Virus record (IMG/VR): IMGVR_UViG_3300036766_000378
Location: 1-42,889 of that record
Direction: 5' to 3' (one strand)
DNA: 42,889 nucleotides
Source: a virus
Made by a program: the position numbers and the translations under genes. This document shows, one piece after another, positions 1-6,801 of this stretch. The notes below the pieces were generated by a model. It worked only from the letters and a program-made list of their open reading frames with translations, searched no databases and was not told the origin of the DNA. How positions within the stretch are numbered: position 1 is the first letter of the stretch; each line of letters starts with the position of its first letter.

Positions 1-126
1 AACCCGTTGCTGACCGTGCCTGACCCGACAGGGGCTACTTCAAAAAGGGAATGGGCACTCTGCCTATCCGACACGATCAGCGCCTTCATTGTACCGCATC
101 GCACGGCAACGCAACACGGCTCATCG
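1..126. repeat. Terminal direct repeat, left copy
   Basis: These bases are identical to 42757-42882. They contain one arm of the leader hairpin described at 42737-42792 and a -10-like TACAAT on the minus strand (positions 88-93). The identity stops at base 127, and seven unrelated bases finish the contig on the right. This is either a circular-assembly overlap or a true terminal redundancy; the sequence alone cannot separate them. Confidence 0.9.
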
Positions 127-138
127 TGCTCTGCATCT

Positions 139-273
139 TCATCGCGCGGCCACCGCGAGGTAGCGCACCGCTGGCACGCCGCCATGCGCCGCGTCCCAGT
201 GCGCGATGAGCGCCACGATGGGGCCTGGTTCGCCGGGCACGTAGAACCACCAACAGCGCGAGCAGGTGGTCAT
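139..273 (-). CDS. Small CxxC protein (44 aa)
   Basis: This short reading frame begins with an ATG that overlaps the stop of the methyltransferase remnant (ATGA, 270-273), the same coupling used throughout this operon. The N-terminus has a CSRC pair followed by aromatic residues (WWFY), and the rest is small and hydrophobic. I recognise no family. Its stop is followed by another ATGA overlap leading into an 18-codon frame that ends inside the terminal repeat and is too short to call. It is the last plausible gene of the dnaN operon. Confidence 0.45.
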   Translation of the reverse strand: MTTCSRCWWFYVPGEPGPIVALIAHWDAAHGGVPAVRYLAVAAR

Positions 274-386
274 GAAAAGGCCATCGCTTCCTGGCTGAGC
301 CGCTTTGCTGCGAGATCGCAGTAGCGTTCTTCGATCTCGATGCCGATGGCTTTGCGGCCTAGGTCTTTCGCTGCCCGTAGGGTCAC
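270..386 (-). pseudogene. Remnant of a DNA methyltransferase C-terminus
   Basis: The frame reads [20 protein letters not shown] and then a [11 protein letters not shown]-type tail. This is the standard C-terminal end of beta-class N6-adenine/N4-cytosine methyltransferases just after the FxGSGTT SAM-binding motif. Motif FxGSGTT itself and everything before it are missing, because the HNH gene ends exactly there. A GTG at 384-386 overlaps the HNH stop (GTGA), so a 38-aa peptide could still be made. It is similar to, but clearly diverged from, the C-terminus of the intact methyltransferase upstream (GRRAIGIEVEERYC versus [14 protein letters not shown]). It is not a recent copy. Confidence 0.7.
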
Positions 387-853
387 TGCGGGCACGAGCA
401 CGTTTGGCAGTGCGGCGGGTCGTCGAGTCTCTGCATAGATGGCTGCTTGCTGGCCCAAACCTCTAGGTTCTCTGGGCGGTTGTCGTCGCGGATGCCGTTC
501 TTGTGGTGGACGTTCTCTCCGGGGAGTAGCGGTCGGCCAAGCGTTTCCACCATCACCGCCCGATGTTCGGCAATCATGCCGCCTGAGTTGGCGTTCGGGT
601 GGTCGGGTAGTCTGAGCCAGATATACCCGTGCTTGTCTCGTTGACGACCGCCTTTCCACGATGGTGATTCTGCGCCTTTCTTGTTCCACGTCATCTGTCC
701 CTTTGTCCCAGCCCACGGGATAGTCAGCGTGCCCACAGCGAACATGCGCTTGCGCGTTTCGCTGTGCTGCTTGCGCGCAGCCTCAGAGCGCGGGCGTCCT
801 CGATTCGCCAGAGATATCTTGCGTTTCGTTTCCTCGGTCTGCGGGTGAGCCAT
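383..853 (-). CDS. HNH homing-type endonuclease
   Basis: This 156-aa protein has two known parts. Residues about 5-35 are a basic Lys/Arg-rich NUMOD3-like DNA-binding motif ([13 protein letters not shown]). The C-terminal half carries an HNH_3 signature, [20 protein letters not shown], with the paired His and the Asn. Such proteins nick or cut specific DNA and spread as free-standing or intron-borne mobile genes. The ATG at 851-853 is preceded by AGGGAGGA at good spacing, so I prefer it over the ATG 12 codons upstream. The gene overlaps the 3' end of the methyltransferase by 71 bp and ends against a methyltransferase remnant, which suggests insertion into a methyltransferase gene. A Cys pair (CQTC) near the C-terminus may bind metal. 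Confidence 0.88.
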   Translation of the reverse strand: MAHPQTEETKRKISLANRGRPRSEAARKQHSETRKRMFAVGTLTIPWAGTKGQMTWNKKGAESPSWKGGRQRDKHGYIWLRLPDHPNANSGGMIAEHRAVMVETLGRPLLPGENVHHKNGIRDDNRPENLEVWASKQPSMQRLDDPPHCQTCSCPQ

Positions 854-1613
854 TGAAGAATCCTCCCTGTGTAGGTGGGAGTGTATCACGGCTCGCGGTA
901 ACTGTTAGCGGCAAAGGCATCTGCCGTAGTCTTTCGACTGCAATCTGGCAATACCGTTCCTCGACCTCAATGCCGATAGCGCGCCGCCCAAGTGACTGAG
1001 CAGCCACTAGCGTGGTGCCGCTTCCCATGAACGGGTCGAGGATCGTTTCGTTGGTCTTGGAGTAGTCGCCTACAATGGCCCGCATGAGTTGAATGGGTTT
1101 GCCCCCCATGCGTTCAGTACCCAGCCATCCAGCGCCAGCAGCGTACCCGCCGGGCAACGTGCCCCAGCGTGCTTGCGCCTTGGTGCGGGCAACAACGATC
1201 CATATCGTCCAAGAAGAAGGGCCGTCGCCCCACAGCCGAACGCGTGACCCCGGTGCGAAGTAGGGAAGCGGGGCGAATGTGTAACGTCCCGCTTCCTCTA
1301 GTGCGGCACAGTAGGTTGGGGCGAGTATGTGATCGGTCATCGCGACGATCCAGCCGGAACATAGCGGAGTCGCTGCGGCAATGAACCGCCGTACATCCGC
1401 GGTATCCCACGCCTCATATCCGAGCGGTTTGCGATCTGCTCCGTCCCGCCCAAAACCAAGATGTCCACAGGCAGAGGCATCATGCCCCGCATGGGTTCGC
1501 TCACTGAATGGCGGGTCCGTAATGACGTGATCCACCCGATCCAGCGTCGGCAGCACGTCGCGGCAGTCTGCGTGGTAGATGGTGATCCCGCCAGACTCGT
1601 AGTACGGCTTCAC
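783..1613 (-). CDS. Beta-class DNA adenine methyltransferase
   Basis: This SAM-dependent DNA methyltransferase (276 aa) has the catalytic motif DPPF near residue 36. The SAM-binding motif DPFMGSGTT lies near residue 190, followed by GRRAIGIEVEERYC. The order catalytic, then target region, then SAM motif is the beta class, and DPPF points to N6-adenine. I take the GTG at 1611-1613, which overlaps the stop of the upstream microgene (GTGA); a GTG one codon earlier is also possible. The last ~35 residues after the usual end of the fold are read through the HNH leader and gene start, so the native stop seems to have been lost when the HNH module arrived. Likely roles are protection from host restriction or regulation. 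It is an orphan, with no restriction enzyme nearby. Confidence 0.85.
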   Translation of the reverse strand: MKPYYESGGITIYHADCRDVLPTLDRVDHVITDPPFSERTHAGHDASACGHLGFGRDGADRKPLGYEAWDTADVRRFIAAATPLCSGWIVAMTDHILAPTYCAALEEAGRYTFAPLPYFAPGSRVRLWGDGPSSWTIWIVVARTKAQARWGTLPGGYAAGAGWLGTERMGGKPIQLMRAIVGDYSKTNETILDPFMGSGTTLVAAQSLGRRAIGIEVEERYCQIAVERLRQMPLPLTVTASRDTLPPTQGGFFNGSPADRGNETQDISGESRTPAL

Positions 1614-1696
1614 CACGGCATCGTTCCTTGTCCGGCCACGCTGAGCCACGCCACGTACACCACGAAGCTGGCTGCGAGGAACAGCAGGGGGCTCAT
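1610..1696 (-). CDS. Membrane microprotein (28 aa)
   Basis: A 28-codon frame fills the gap between dnaN and the methyltransferase. It starts 5 nt after the dnaN stop, and its stop overlaps the methyltransferase GTG. Residues 3-22 (PLLFLAASFVVYVAWLSVAG) would form a single membrane span. No clear Shine-Dalgarno is visible, so translation would depend on coupling to dnaN. I recognise no family. The fit between the two neighbours is the main evidence. Confidence 0.45.
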   Translation of the reverse strand: MSPLLFLAASFVVYVAWLSVAGQGTMPW

Positions 1697-1701
1697 TGCG
1701 G

Positions 1702-2883
1702 CTACCACTGCACGAACATCGGCATGAGGGCATGTAGGAGGTCACAGACGCCCGTAACCGGCCCTTGCGCCCGGAACACTGCCGCCGAACTTCGCCCGGT
1801 TGTTTCTAACACCACATCACCCGAAAGCGAGCCGACGATATCGGACAGGTAGCGCACGTTGAAGGCGATCATCCCGTCCCCTTCGACCGAGGCGATCAGC
1901 CTTATCTGTGTGTGGCCGATCGCATCCGCCATCGCATCCGCCCGCGCCCCAACCTCCAAGCCGCCTGCGCTGGTGAAGTTGAGGCGGATGATCCTTGAGC
2001 CATCGCGGGCAAAGAGAGAGGCGAGTTTGACCGCCTGTAGGAAGGCGTCACGGTTCACGATTACCCGGCTGGTGTGCTCTGTCGAGATGAGCGCTTTCAG
2101 GGAAGGAAAGATCCCCTGGATGATCTGCGCAGTCAGCGCCCACGAGCCGCCTTCGATGGGCGTAAATGCCATCTGAGTGCGGGTAGGGTTGATCCGAATC
2201 AACAGGTCGGCGGACGGGTCCAGTGCAACGAGCGCCTTGAGTGGCTTCACTACCGCGACCGGGACGATCGCTTTCAGCTCGCAGAGACTCTCTACGGGAA
2301 TGGTCGCGACGGTCAGGCGGAATCCATCGCTCGCGGCCATTCGAATCTTCCCGTCCCGCACATCGAAGTCGATCCCGGTCAGGATCGGACGGGCGTCATC
2401 TTGGGCAGCTGAGAGACGGCAGTATCCGAGCGCAGCGATGAGCGATGAGGCTTTGACGGTGAACGCCTGCCCGCCCTCAAAACGTTCAAACTTCGGAAAG
2501 TCAGCGGGCCGGTAGCCGTTCAGCCAGACTTCGTTCGGGCCACCCGTGATGTGATAGGTGGCGGGGCCGCCCTCGCCCTCGTAGTCCGCGCGAAGTGTCA
2601 CCGACCCATCGGGCATCGCAGCGAGCGCGGCGGCCAACATCCGGCCTGGGAGCACGCCATCGAAGCACTCCGTGGTGTCGCCCCGTACCTCGTATTCGAT
2701 GGTCATGTTGAGGTCGGTAGCCGTGAGCCGAACTCCGCTCTCGATCCCGCAGAGCCGCACCCCTTTGAGGATGGGCAAGGTTGCCCGCCGCTGAACTGCC
2801 GGGATTACGAGGCAAAGGCCGCGCGCGAGGTCGGCTCGTTCTACGGTCACGGACGGGGTTGGCGGTGCTTTCTTCTTCGTCAC
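1702..2883 (-). CDS. dnaN: DNA polymerase III beta subunit (sliding clamp)
   Basis: The 393-aa product matches the three-domain bacterial sliding clamp. It encircles DNA and tethers polymerase and other replication or repair proteins. Visible hallmarks are the early LPILKGVRL segment, the central ARPILTGIDFDVRDGKIRMA block with ASDGFRLTVA, and the C-terminal HALMPMFVQW that corresponds to the usual IMPMR(L) end of DnaN. The length is close to that of cellular clamps (~370 aa). The GTG at 2881-2883 follows GGGGGT and overlaps the preceding small gene (GTGA). The phage has no recognisable polymerase or clamp loader, so this clamp presumably works with the host's. The gene sits in a run of translationally coupled small genes and just before the methyltransferase. 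Confidence 0.93.
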   Translation of the reverse strand: MTKKKAPPTPSVTVERADLARGLCLVIPAVQRRATLPILKGVRLCGIESGVRLTATDLNMTIEYEVRGDTTECFDGVLPGRMLAAALAAMPDGSVTLRADYEGEGGPATYHITGGPNEVWLNGYRPADFPKFERFEGGQAFTVKASSLIAALGYCRLSAAQDDARPILTGIDFDVRDGKIRMAASDGFRLTVATIPVESLCELKAIVPVAVVKPLKALVALDPSADLLIRINPTRTQMAFTPIEGGSWALTAQIIQGIFPSLKALISTEHTSRVIVNRDAFLQAVKLASLFARDGSRIIRLNFTSAGGLEVGARADAMADAIGHTQIRLIASVEGDGMIAFNVRYLSDIVGSLSGDVVLETTGRSSAAVFRAQGPVTGVCDLLHALMPMFVQW

Positions 2884-3026
2884 GCTGTTACCCCCAAAAA
2901 GGCTTCTACGCAGGCTGTGGCGGCCTTGCCAGCGCAGAGTTCGGCGTCCCCGGTGTCCAGCCAGACCCGCCACGTCGGCACCGTCTCTGAGTGTTCCCGC
3001 GTCAGGCGAAACTCGGGTGCGTTCAT
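2880..3026 (-). CDS. Small protein of unknown function (48 aa)
   Basis: This short frame is linked to both neighbours by 4-bp overlaps: ATGA with the SWIM gene upstream and GTGA with dnaN downstream. It has an acidic/aromatic middle (TVPTWRVWLDTGDAELC) and two Cys, and no recognisable domain. The double coupling in a run of such overlaps is good evidence that it is translated. Confidence 0.6.
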   Translation of the reverse strand: MNAPEFRLTREHSETVPTWRVWLDTGDAELCAGKAATACVEAFLGVTA

Positions 3027-3253
3027 GCCTCACCTACCGGCTCAGAAAGCCACGCCATGTACGCCTTCGCCGCTCTCGCCTGGAACATCGCATCGCCGAT
3101 GTGACGGCAGGTTTTGCGGTAGGTGTACCCGGCGCATTGGCACTCCCAGCGGTCGTCACGGAAGCTCACCACGTACTCGCGACCCGGCACCGTTGCACTG
3201 GGGATGCGGTACTCCGGCTGAGGGATTGGCTGGCCGCAATGCTGGCAGTTCAC
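3023..3253 (-). CDS. SWIM zinc-finger protein
   Basis: This 76-aa protein begins with a CQHCG zinc knuckle. It contains ECQCAGYTYRKTCRHIGDA, which matches the SWIM pattern CxC...CxH and would bind one zinc ion. SWIM domains occur in DNA- and protein-binding factors, and small phage versions are common in replication operons. The GTG at 3251-3253 overlaps the stop of the preceding gene (GTGA). Immediate linkage to dnaN and to a possible ssDNA-binding protein suggests a role at DNA, but the activity is unknown. Confidence 0.75.
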   Translation of the reverse strand: MNCQHCGQPIPQPEYRIPSATVPGREYVVSFRDDRWECQCAGYTYRKTCRHIGDAMFQARAAKAYMAWLSEPVGEA

Positions 3254-4002
3254 GACACGAGTCCCAGCGAAGCGGCTAGCTCGTCCAGTTGCGCGGCGGT
3301 GAAGCCCGCCAGCGAATCGACGCCCGCCGCCGCCAGTACCTGCTTCTGCGTGAACCCGCCAGCCCGCGCCGTCGTCCAGAACGCGACCATGACGTTGGCG
3401 CTGCTAGATTGCGTCGTAGTCGCCGGATGTTCGGGCAGGGCTTCCCTCGGTGGACCGTCGTCTTTGCCGTTCACGCGCTCCTTGAAGGATTGCTTCGGCG
3501 CGGCAGGCTTCGCGGCGCCACGCGGCTCAGGACGCGCCACAGGGGCATCGTCATCGTCTGGTGCCGGTGATGGCTCCGAAGTAGGCGGCTCATATGCGAC
3601 AATGTACTGCTTCGGCGGAGCAAAGCCTGGGGCCGTGGCCTCTCCGTTCTTGGTGTAGGTCACGGTGAGATAGCCCCCAACGATGATGCCACCGAAGGGG
3701 CGCGTGGCTTTCGTAATCGCGGCGAGCATCTGGTTCTTCGCGAAGATGCGGCGCTCGCCGTTATCGTCCTCGATCGCGTCGTCGTGTTCGGCGGTTTGAA
3801 GCGTGATGACGGCCTGCTCCATGATGTTCCCGTCGTCGTACTTCTTCACCGCCCCCGTTTTGATGTCTGTCTGCGGTCGCCATGCGCGGTCCACGACCCA
3901 TCCTTCTACGCATGTGCCGGGTGTCGGGAACTTCGCTGCGGGACTTCCGCCGCTCAGTAGCCGGTCGTTGAAATCGTCGTGGTCTTCGTAACCCTGAGTC
4001 AC
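3250..4002 (-). CDS. Putative OB-fold, SSB-like replication protein
   Basis: The 250-aa protein has a beta-rich N-terminal half (residues ~25-135). It includes a long acidic/basic alternation, the ERRIFAKNQMLAAI stretch and GYLTVTYTKNG, ending at QYIVAYEPP. A Pro/Asp/Ala-rich linker follows (about 140-190) and then a short helical C-terminal domain (AGFTQKQVLAAAGVDSLAGF). Many actinophage-type replication proteins share this plan of folded domain plus low-complexity acidic tail, and a single-stranded-DNA-binding role is my inference. GTG start at 4000-4002, overlapping the upstream stop. An alternative is simply a conserved phage protein of unknown function. Confidence 0.5.
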   Translation of the reverse strand: MTQGYEDHDDFNDRLLSGGSPAAKFPTPGTCVEGWVVDRAWRPQTDIKTGAVKKYDDGNIMEQAVITLQTAEHDDAIEDDNGERRIFAKNQMLAAITKATRPFGGIIVGGYLTVTYTKNGEATAPGFAPPKQYIVAYEPPTSEPSPAPDDDDAPVARPEPRGAAKPAAPKQSFKERVNGKDDGPPREALPEHPATTTQSSSANVMVAFWTTARAGGFTQKQVLAAAGVDSLAGFTAAQLDELAASLGLVS

Positions 4003-4436
4003 TTAACTGCTCCTTGTGTTTCGCGGAGGTCGGAGGCGATGGTCGCTGTGACCACCTTCATCTCGGCCACAAACGCGGGCCGGTTCGATGCGCTCTTGCA
4101 AAGGTCCCTGAACGCCTTAGAGTCGAGCGACAGACACATCCCCGTGCTCTTGGCCCAGGTCAGCGCCGCCACAGCTTCAAAGCTGTATTCCGTGATCTCG
4201 CGGATGCCGACCCCCGGCGCGATGGCTTTGTGCTCGCCGTCGTATGCAGCCACGGCCGCTGCGCGCAGCTCCGCCTCCGCCGTCGCGAGCGATTCACGGA
4301 GTTGCTTTTGGGCAGCCAGCAGTGCTTCGGCGTCCTTCTCCCATGCCGCGCGTGAAGTCACCACGGCCACGTCCGCCCCCTCCGCAAGCTCGCGGGCCCG
4401 AACGACCGTCGTGATCAGAGTCCCGATGTCGCTCAT
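3999..4436 (-). CDS. Conserved phage protein, unknown function (145 aa)
   Basis: The N-terminal half is helical and Ala/Glu-rich, likely a coiled coil (residues ~15-65). The C-terminal half has the pattern APGVGIREITEYSF, then AVAALTWAKSTG and LDSKAFRDLCKSA, ending VVTATIASDL. That pattern recurs in many phage proteins located near recombination or ssDNA-binding genes, but no function is established that I can name. I choose the ATG at 4434-4436 because it overlaps the stop of the preceding small gene (ATGA). An in-frame ATG ten codons upstream (4466) lacks a ribosome site. Confidence 0.65.
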   Translation of the reverse strand: MSDIGTLITTVVRARELAEGADVAVVTSRAAWEKDAEALLAAQKQLRESLATAEAELRAAAVAAYDGEHKAIAPGVGIREITEYSFEAVAALTWAKSTGMCLSLDSKAFRDLCKSASNRPAFVAEMKVVTATIASDLRETQGAVK

Positions 4437-4624
4437 CGCTTTACCAATCGGCGTAGGCGCTGCCATCGCTTACTCGTCCGCCGAAGTCCCGCTCCCGCGC
4501 TGCGACGATTGTGGGAGATGCGGTCTTTCAGCATCAGACGGGCGTTTCTGCGCCTTTCGGCCCGGTCCCCCCTTTGCATTAGACGACTAAGCTCGCCGAT
4601 TGTGCCGCGCGTTGGTGATCTCAT
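4433..4624 (-). CDS. Small basic protein (63 aa)
   Basis: This highly basic frame (about one residue in four is Arg or Lys) is linked by ATGA overlaps at both ends to its neighbours. Motifs such as RAERRRNARLML and the C-terminal RWQRLRRLVKR suggest nucleic-acid or acidic-partner binding. No family is recognised. Confidence 0.55.
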   Translation of the reverse strand: MRSPTRGTIGELSRLMQRGDRAERRRNARLMLKDRISHNRRSAGAGLRRTSKRWQRLRRLVKR

Positions 4625-4968
4625 CGCGTCGCCTCCATGCCGTTGTCCTTCCTGATTTGCCGCGCCCTGTCGTTGAGGTGGACGCCCGCTTTCGGTGACC
4701 CCATAAATGCGAGCTTGCGATCCCAACACGGTTGACAGGTGGCGTGGAGCTTCCGCATTTCCATGCGGTGGTGCGCTGAGTGGTCCTCTGGCGCTTCGAT
4801 GCGGCCCAGCTTGAATCGCGGGCATCCGCAGCCGTCCACGAGGCAGCAACCACGCGGCGCTTCCACGAGGGGCCAATCGAGCCGCATCACGCGTTCGTGG
4901 CCCTCGCTGCGATGCTCACACACCTCGCAGTAGGCGATGCCGATGGTGGCTGCGTTGCCCTTGTTCAT
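4621..4968 (-). CDS. Cys-rich zinc-binding protein (115 aa)
   Basis: Four Cys pairs are visible: CEVC near residue 14, the CCLVDGCGC cluster near 41, and CQPC near 78. This arrangement could bind two zinc ions. The C-terminal part is basic. No known function. It is coupled to both neighbours by ATGA overlaps (4621-4624 and 4965-4968), placing it firmly in the operon that ends with dnaN. Confidence 0.65.
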   Translation of the reverse strand: MNKGNAATIGIAYCEVCEHRSEGHERVMRLDWPLVEAPRGCCLVDGCGCPRFKLGRIEAPEDHSAHHRMEMRKLHATCQPCWDRKLAFMGSPKAGVHLNDRARQIRKDNGMEATR

Positions 4969-5177
4969 AGCAGCGCCTCCAACTCGGCCAGCACAGTCCT
5001 CAAGTCGCCGAGCAGCCTGCCTGCCTTCTCACGCTCCGTTTCCGGCGTGGCGTCGAGGATGCGCAGAGCGATGTGGATATCGCACCCGCAGAGCGCTGCG
5101 AGTGGGTGATTCGCCGCGGCGGCTTCCTTTCTCGCCGCAGCCACCGCCGCCTGCATTGCTTCGTATCGCGTGGTCAT
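4965..5177 (-). CDS. Small helical protein (70 aa)
   Basis: After the coupled ATG at 5175-5177 (ATGA overlap with the upstream stop) the protein is Ala/Glu/Arg-rich and predicted helical, with a short CGCDIH segment in the middle and an acidic Leu-rich end (LRTVLAELEALL). An in-frame start 55 codons upstream would overlap the neighbour completely and has no ribosome site, so I reject it. Function unknown. Confidence 0.55.
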   Translation of the reverse strand: MTTRYEAMQAAVAAARKEAAAANHPLAALCGCDIHIALRILDATPETEREKAGRLLGDLRTVLAELEALL

Positions 5178-5389
5178 CGTGTTTCCTGCTTTTGGAGCCA
5201 CGCAATCTCGTCGCTGTGGCTGGCAAAGGCCGCGTGCTGTTTGCGAGGTAGGCCGTCGTCCGCCATCGTCTCGATGAACATGGGCAGCGGTTCCTGGGGG
5301 CATTCGCTGCTCTGATGCGTTGCTGCCTCGCAGATGTCGCAACCGCCCTCATCGCGGTAGTCGTCCAGCGGGTTCTCTGCGCGCGTCAT
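5174..5389 (-). CDS. Small acidic Cys-containing protein (71 aa)
   Basis: The start at 5387-5389 overlaps the upstream stop (ATGA). The N-terminal part is acidic with a CDIC pair (DDYRDEGGCDICEAA), followed by a later Cys, so a partial zinc knuckle is possible. Function unknown; called because of the coupled position. Confidence 0.55.
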   Translation of the reverse strand: MTRAENPLDDYRDEGGCDICEAATHQSSECPQEPLPMFIETMADDGLPRKQHAAFASHSDEIAWLQKQETR

Positions 5390-5601
5390 GATGCCGACTC
5401 GCAATAGTCGCTGTGCCCCTCAAAGAGGATGCAGCGATGCGTCTTGTCGCTCGTCCAGGGAGTGGGCTTCGAACACAGCGGCATAGTCGCGAGCGTGGCG
5501 TAGACCTGCGCCTTGGCAGCGTCCAGCGGCCCTGCCATTATGCCTTTGGTGAGGTGCAGCGCAGCCTCTATGCACCCCGCGCGGGTTAGCTGCGCGCTCA
5601 T
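5386..5601 (-). CDS. Small protein, unknown function (71 aa)
   Basis: Coupled by ATGA at both ends. The C-terminal third has Cys and His residues (THRCILFEGHSDYCESAS) that could bind a metal ion together with an earlier Cys (MPLCSKP). No family recognised. Confidence 0.55.
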   Translation of the reverse strand: MSAQLTRAGCIEAALHLTKGIMAGPLDAAKAQVYATLATMPLCSKPTPWTSDKTHRCILFEGHSDYCESAS

Positions 5602-6065
5602 CCCTGCACCGCCGTCCGCGCCGCGCGCCGCTGCTGGTAGTAGAGGTCGTGCCCCAGCCGACGGGCCCAGCGGACGCGCGCGGCTTCCATGAGCCGCCAC
5701 ACCTCGTCCGTGTTTCCCTCGCTCGCCACGATCGCGTTGTAGCGGCGGTAGAGGTCGAGGTAATCGGCGTAGCAGGCCTGGCTCGCGAGAATCTTGCGGC
5801 CGACGAGCAGCTTCAATCGCTGCTCACCGCAGGCCTGTGCGATGACGGCGAGAGCTGCGGCTACGTCGCAATCGGCGGTGTGGTCTGGGGCGTTGCGACT
5901 GCAATCGAGGCAGTAGTCGAGGCCAGTTAGGCTGCTCCGCGCGCTGAAATGAGGGATGAGGTTTTCGAGGGCATCGAGCAACGCGGGCGCGGAGCCGGGA
6001 GTGTGTGTCGTTGATTTCGTCTTGGTCTCTTGCGTCTTTGCTGGTGTCGGGCTTAGCTTGACCAT
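5598..6065 (-). CDS. First gene of the dnaN operon, unknown function (155 aa)
   Basis: The ATG at 6063-6065 has a TAGGAGC ribosome site 8 nt upstream. This is the last free-standing site before a long series of coupled genes, so this is probably where ribosomes enter the operon. The N-terminal ~30 residues are Lys/Thr/Pro-rich and disordered. The middle has CLDC and a further Cys/His (APDHTADC), a possible zinc site. The C-terminal half is helical and basic. No known domain. An in-frame frame reaching 6182 has no ribosome site. Confidence 0.65.
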   Translation of the reverse strand: MVKLSPTPAKTQETKTKSTTHTPGSAPALLDALENLIPHFSARSSLTGLDYCLDCSRNAPDHTADCDVAAALAVIAQACGEQRLKLLVGRKILASQACYADYLDLYRRYNAIVASEGNTDEVWRLMEAARVRWARRLGHDLYYQQRRAARTAVQG

Positions 6066-6095
6066 GTTGCTTGCTCCTATCGAGTAATGGCGTTG

Positions 6096-6120
6096 CGCCC
6101 GGTGTTGAAGCCGGGCGTTT
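6096..6120. terminator. Stem-loop between the regulator gene and the dnaN operon
   Basis: A perfect 7-bp stem (CGCCCGG 6096-6102, CCGGGCG 6111-6117) with an 8-nt loop. Three T follow on the plus strand; on the minus strand no T tract follows. It sits in the leader just before the first gene of the dnaN operon. It could be a weak terminator or a leader structure that shields the ribosome site. Confidence 0.4.
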
Positions 6121-6138
6121 CGCTTGTGTGCGGCTCGG

Positions 6139-6360
6139 TTACTTCGTCTCAGCGGCAACCTCCTGTGAGAACACGCCAGCATCGACGCCGAACACCTCCG
6201 CGAACTTCGCTCGCATCGGCGCGGTCATGGGACGTTCCCCACTGGCAACGCGGGCTAAGTGCGGCTTGCTCCACTCTGTGCGCCGTGCCAGCCAGGCTAC
6301 CGTTCGGTCGTCCTGACGGAGCAGGCGGCGGAGCGTTTCGGTTTCGTGCGATGTCTTCAT
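6139..6360 (-). CDS. XRE-family HTH regulator
   Basis: The 73-aa protein has a helix-turn-helix of the Cro/C1 type: LRRLLRQDDRTVAWLARRTE, then a recognition helix WSKPHLARVASGER and a closing MRAKFAEVFGV. It would act as a DNA-binding repressor or activator. I choose the ATG at 6358-6360. No Shine-Dalgarno lies before it, but TACTGT sits 6 nt upstream with TTGCGC 17 bp further, so the transcript may be leaderless. It stands between the late fibre genes and the dnaN operon, so it could control either. An ATG at 6384 would overlap the promoter. Confidence 0.82.
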   Translation of the reverse strand: MKTSHETETLRRLLRQDDRTVAWLARRTEWSKPHLARVASGERPMTAPMRAKFAEVFGVDAGVFSQEVAAETK

Positions 6361-6366
6361 GCAGCG

Positions 6367-6395
6367 ACAGTACGCCCTTGCCAACCAAAGCGCAA
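6367..6395 (-). promoter_or_regulatory. Candidate leaderless promoter of the XRE gene
   Basis: On the minus strand, TTGCGC (6390-6395), a 17-bp spacer and TACTGT (6367-6372) precede the ATG by 6 nt. The expected start of transcription would coincide with the start codon. Confidence 0.45.
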
Positions 6396-6434
6396 CAAGT
6401 AGTTGCCGCGACGCGAGGAAGGGCGATCCTTGAG

Positions 6435-6791
6435 TCAGAACGCGATGCTGACCCCGAACTTGAGGAATTCCGAGCGGAAGTCATCCTCGACGACATGGTA
6501 CTGGAGCAAGTGGGGGTTTGTGCTCCCGATGCGGTCCGGCTGTATTAGGTGTGATCCCATAGCGGACGTGAGTATGAATGTCACTGCGCCAGCCACTCCC
6601 GCGGGAACCGTCACGGAGAACGCTTCGAGGGATGAGTGGAGGGCGATGAGAGGGTTTGTTTCCAGGCGGATGGTGCCCTTCACAGTTTTTCCCGTGAGGT
6701 TGTAGGTGGCCCCGTCGCGCGTCAGGATGTTTTGAAAGACCGCCTCGCCGCCCTGCACCAGCGTCTGTCCCGAGTCCACAAGAATCGTCAT
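6435..6791 (-). CDS. Tail-associated beta-rich protein (118 aa)
   Basis: This short beta-strand-rich protein has the order GGEAVFQNILTRDGATYNLT, then GKTVKGTIRLE, a variable middle and a C-terminal VEDDFRSEFLKFGVSIAF. The arrangement resembles small Ig-like or BppU N-terminal-like domains encoded next to fibre genes, but I cannot assign the family firmly. AAGGAGG precedes the ATG. The stop of the fibre gene lies inside the ribosome site, so the two are expressed together. Confidence 0.6.
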   Translation of the reverse strand: MTILVDSGQTLVQGGEAVFQNILTRDGATYNLTGKTVKGTIRLETNPLIALHSSLEAFSVTVPAGVAGAVTFILTSAMGSHLIQPDRIGSTNPHLLQYHVVEDDFRSEFLKFGVSIAF

Positions 6792-6801
6792 GCCTGCCTC
6801 C

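Noticed and set aside
270-716. Long frame joining the methyltransferase remnant to an unrelated N-terminal part
   Set aside because: The upstream part is antisense-frame noise over the HNH gene; only the last ~38 codons show methyltransferase homology.
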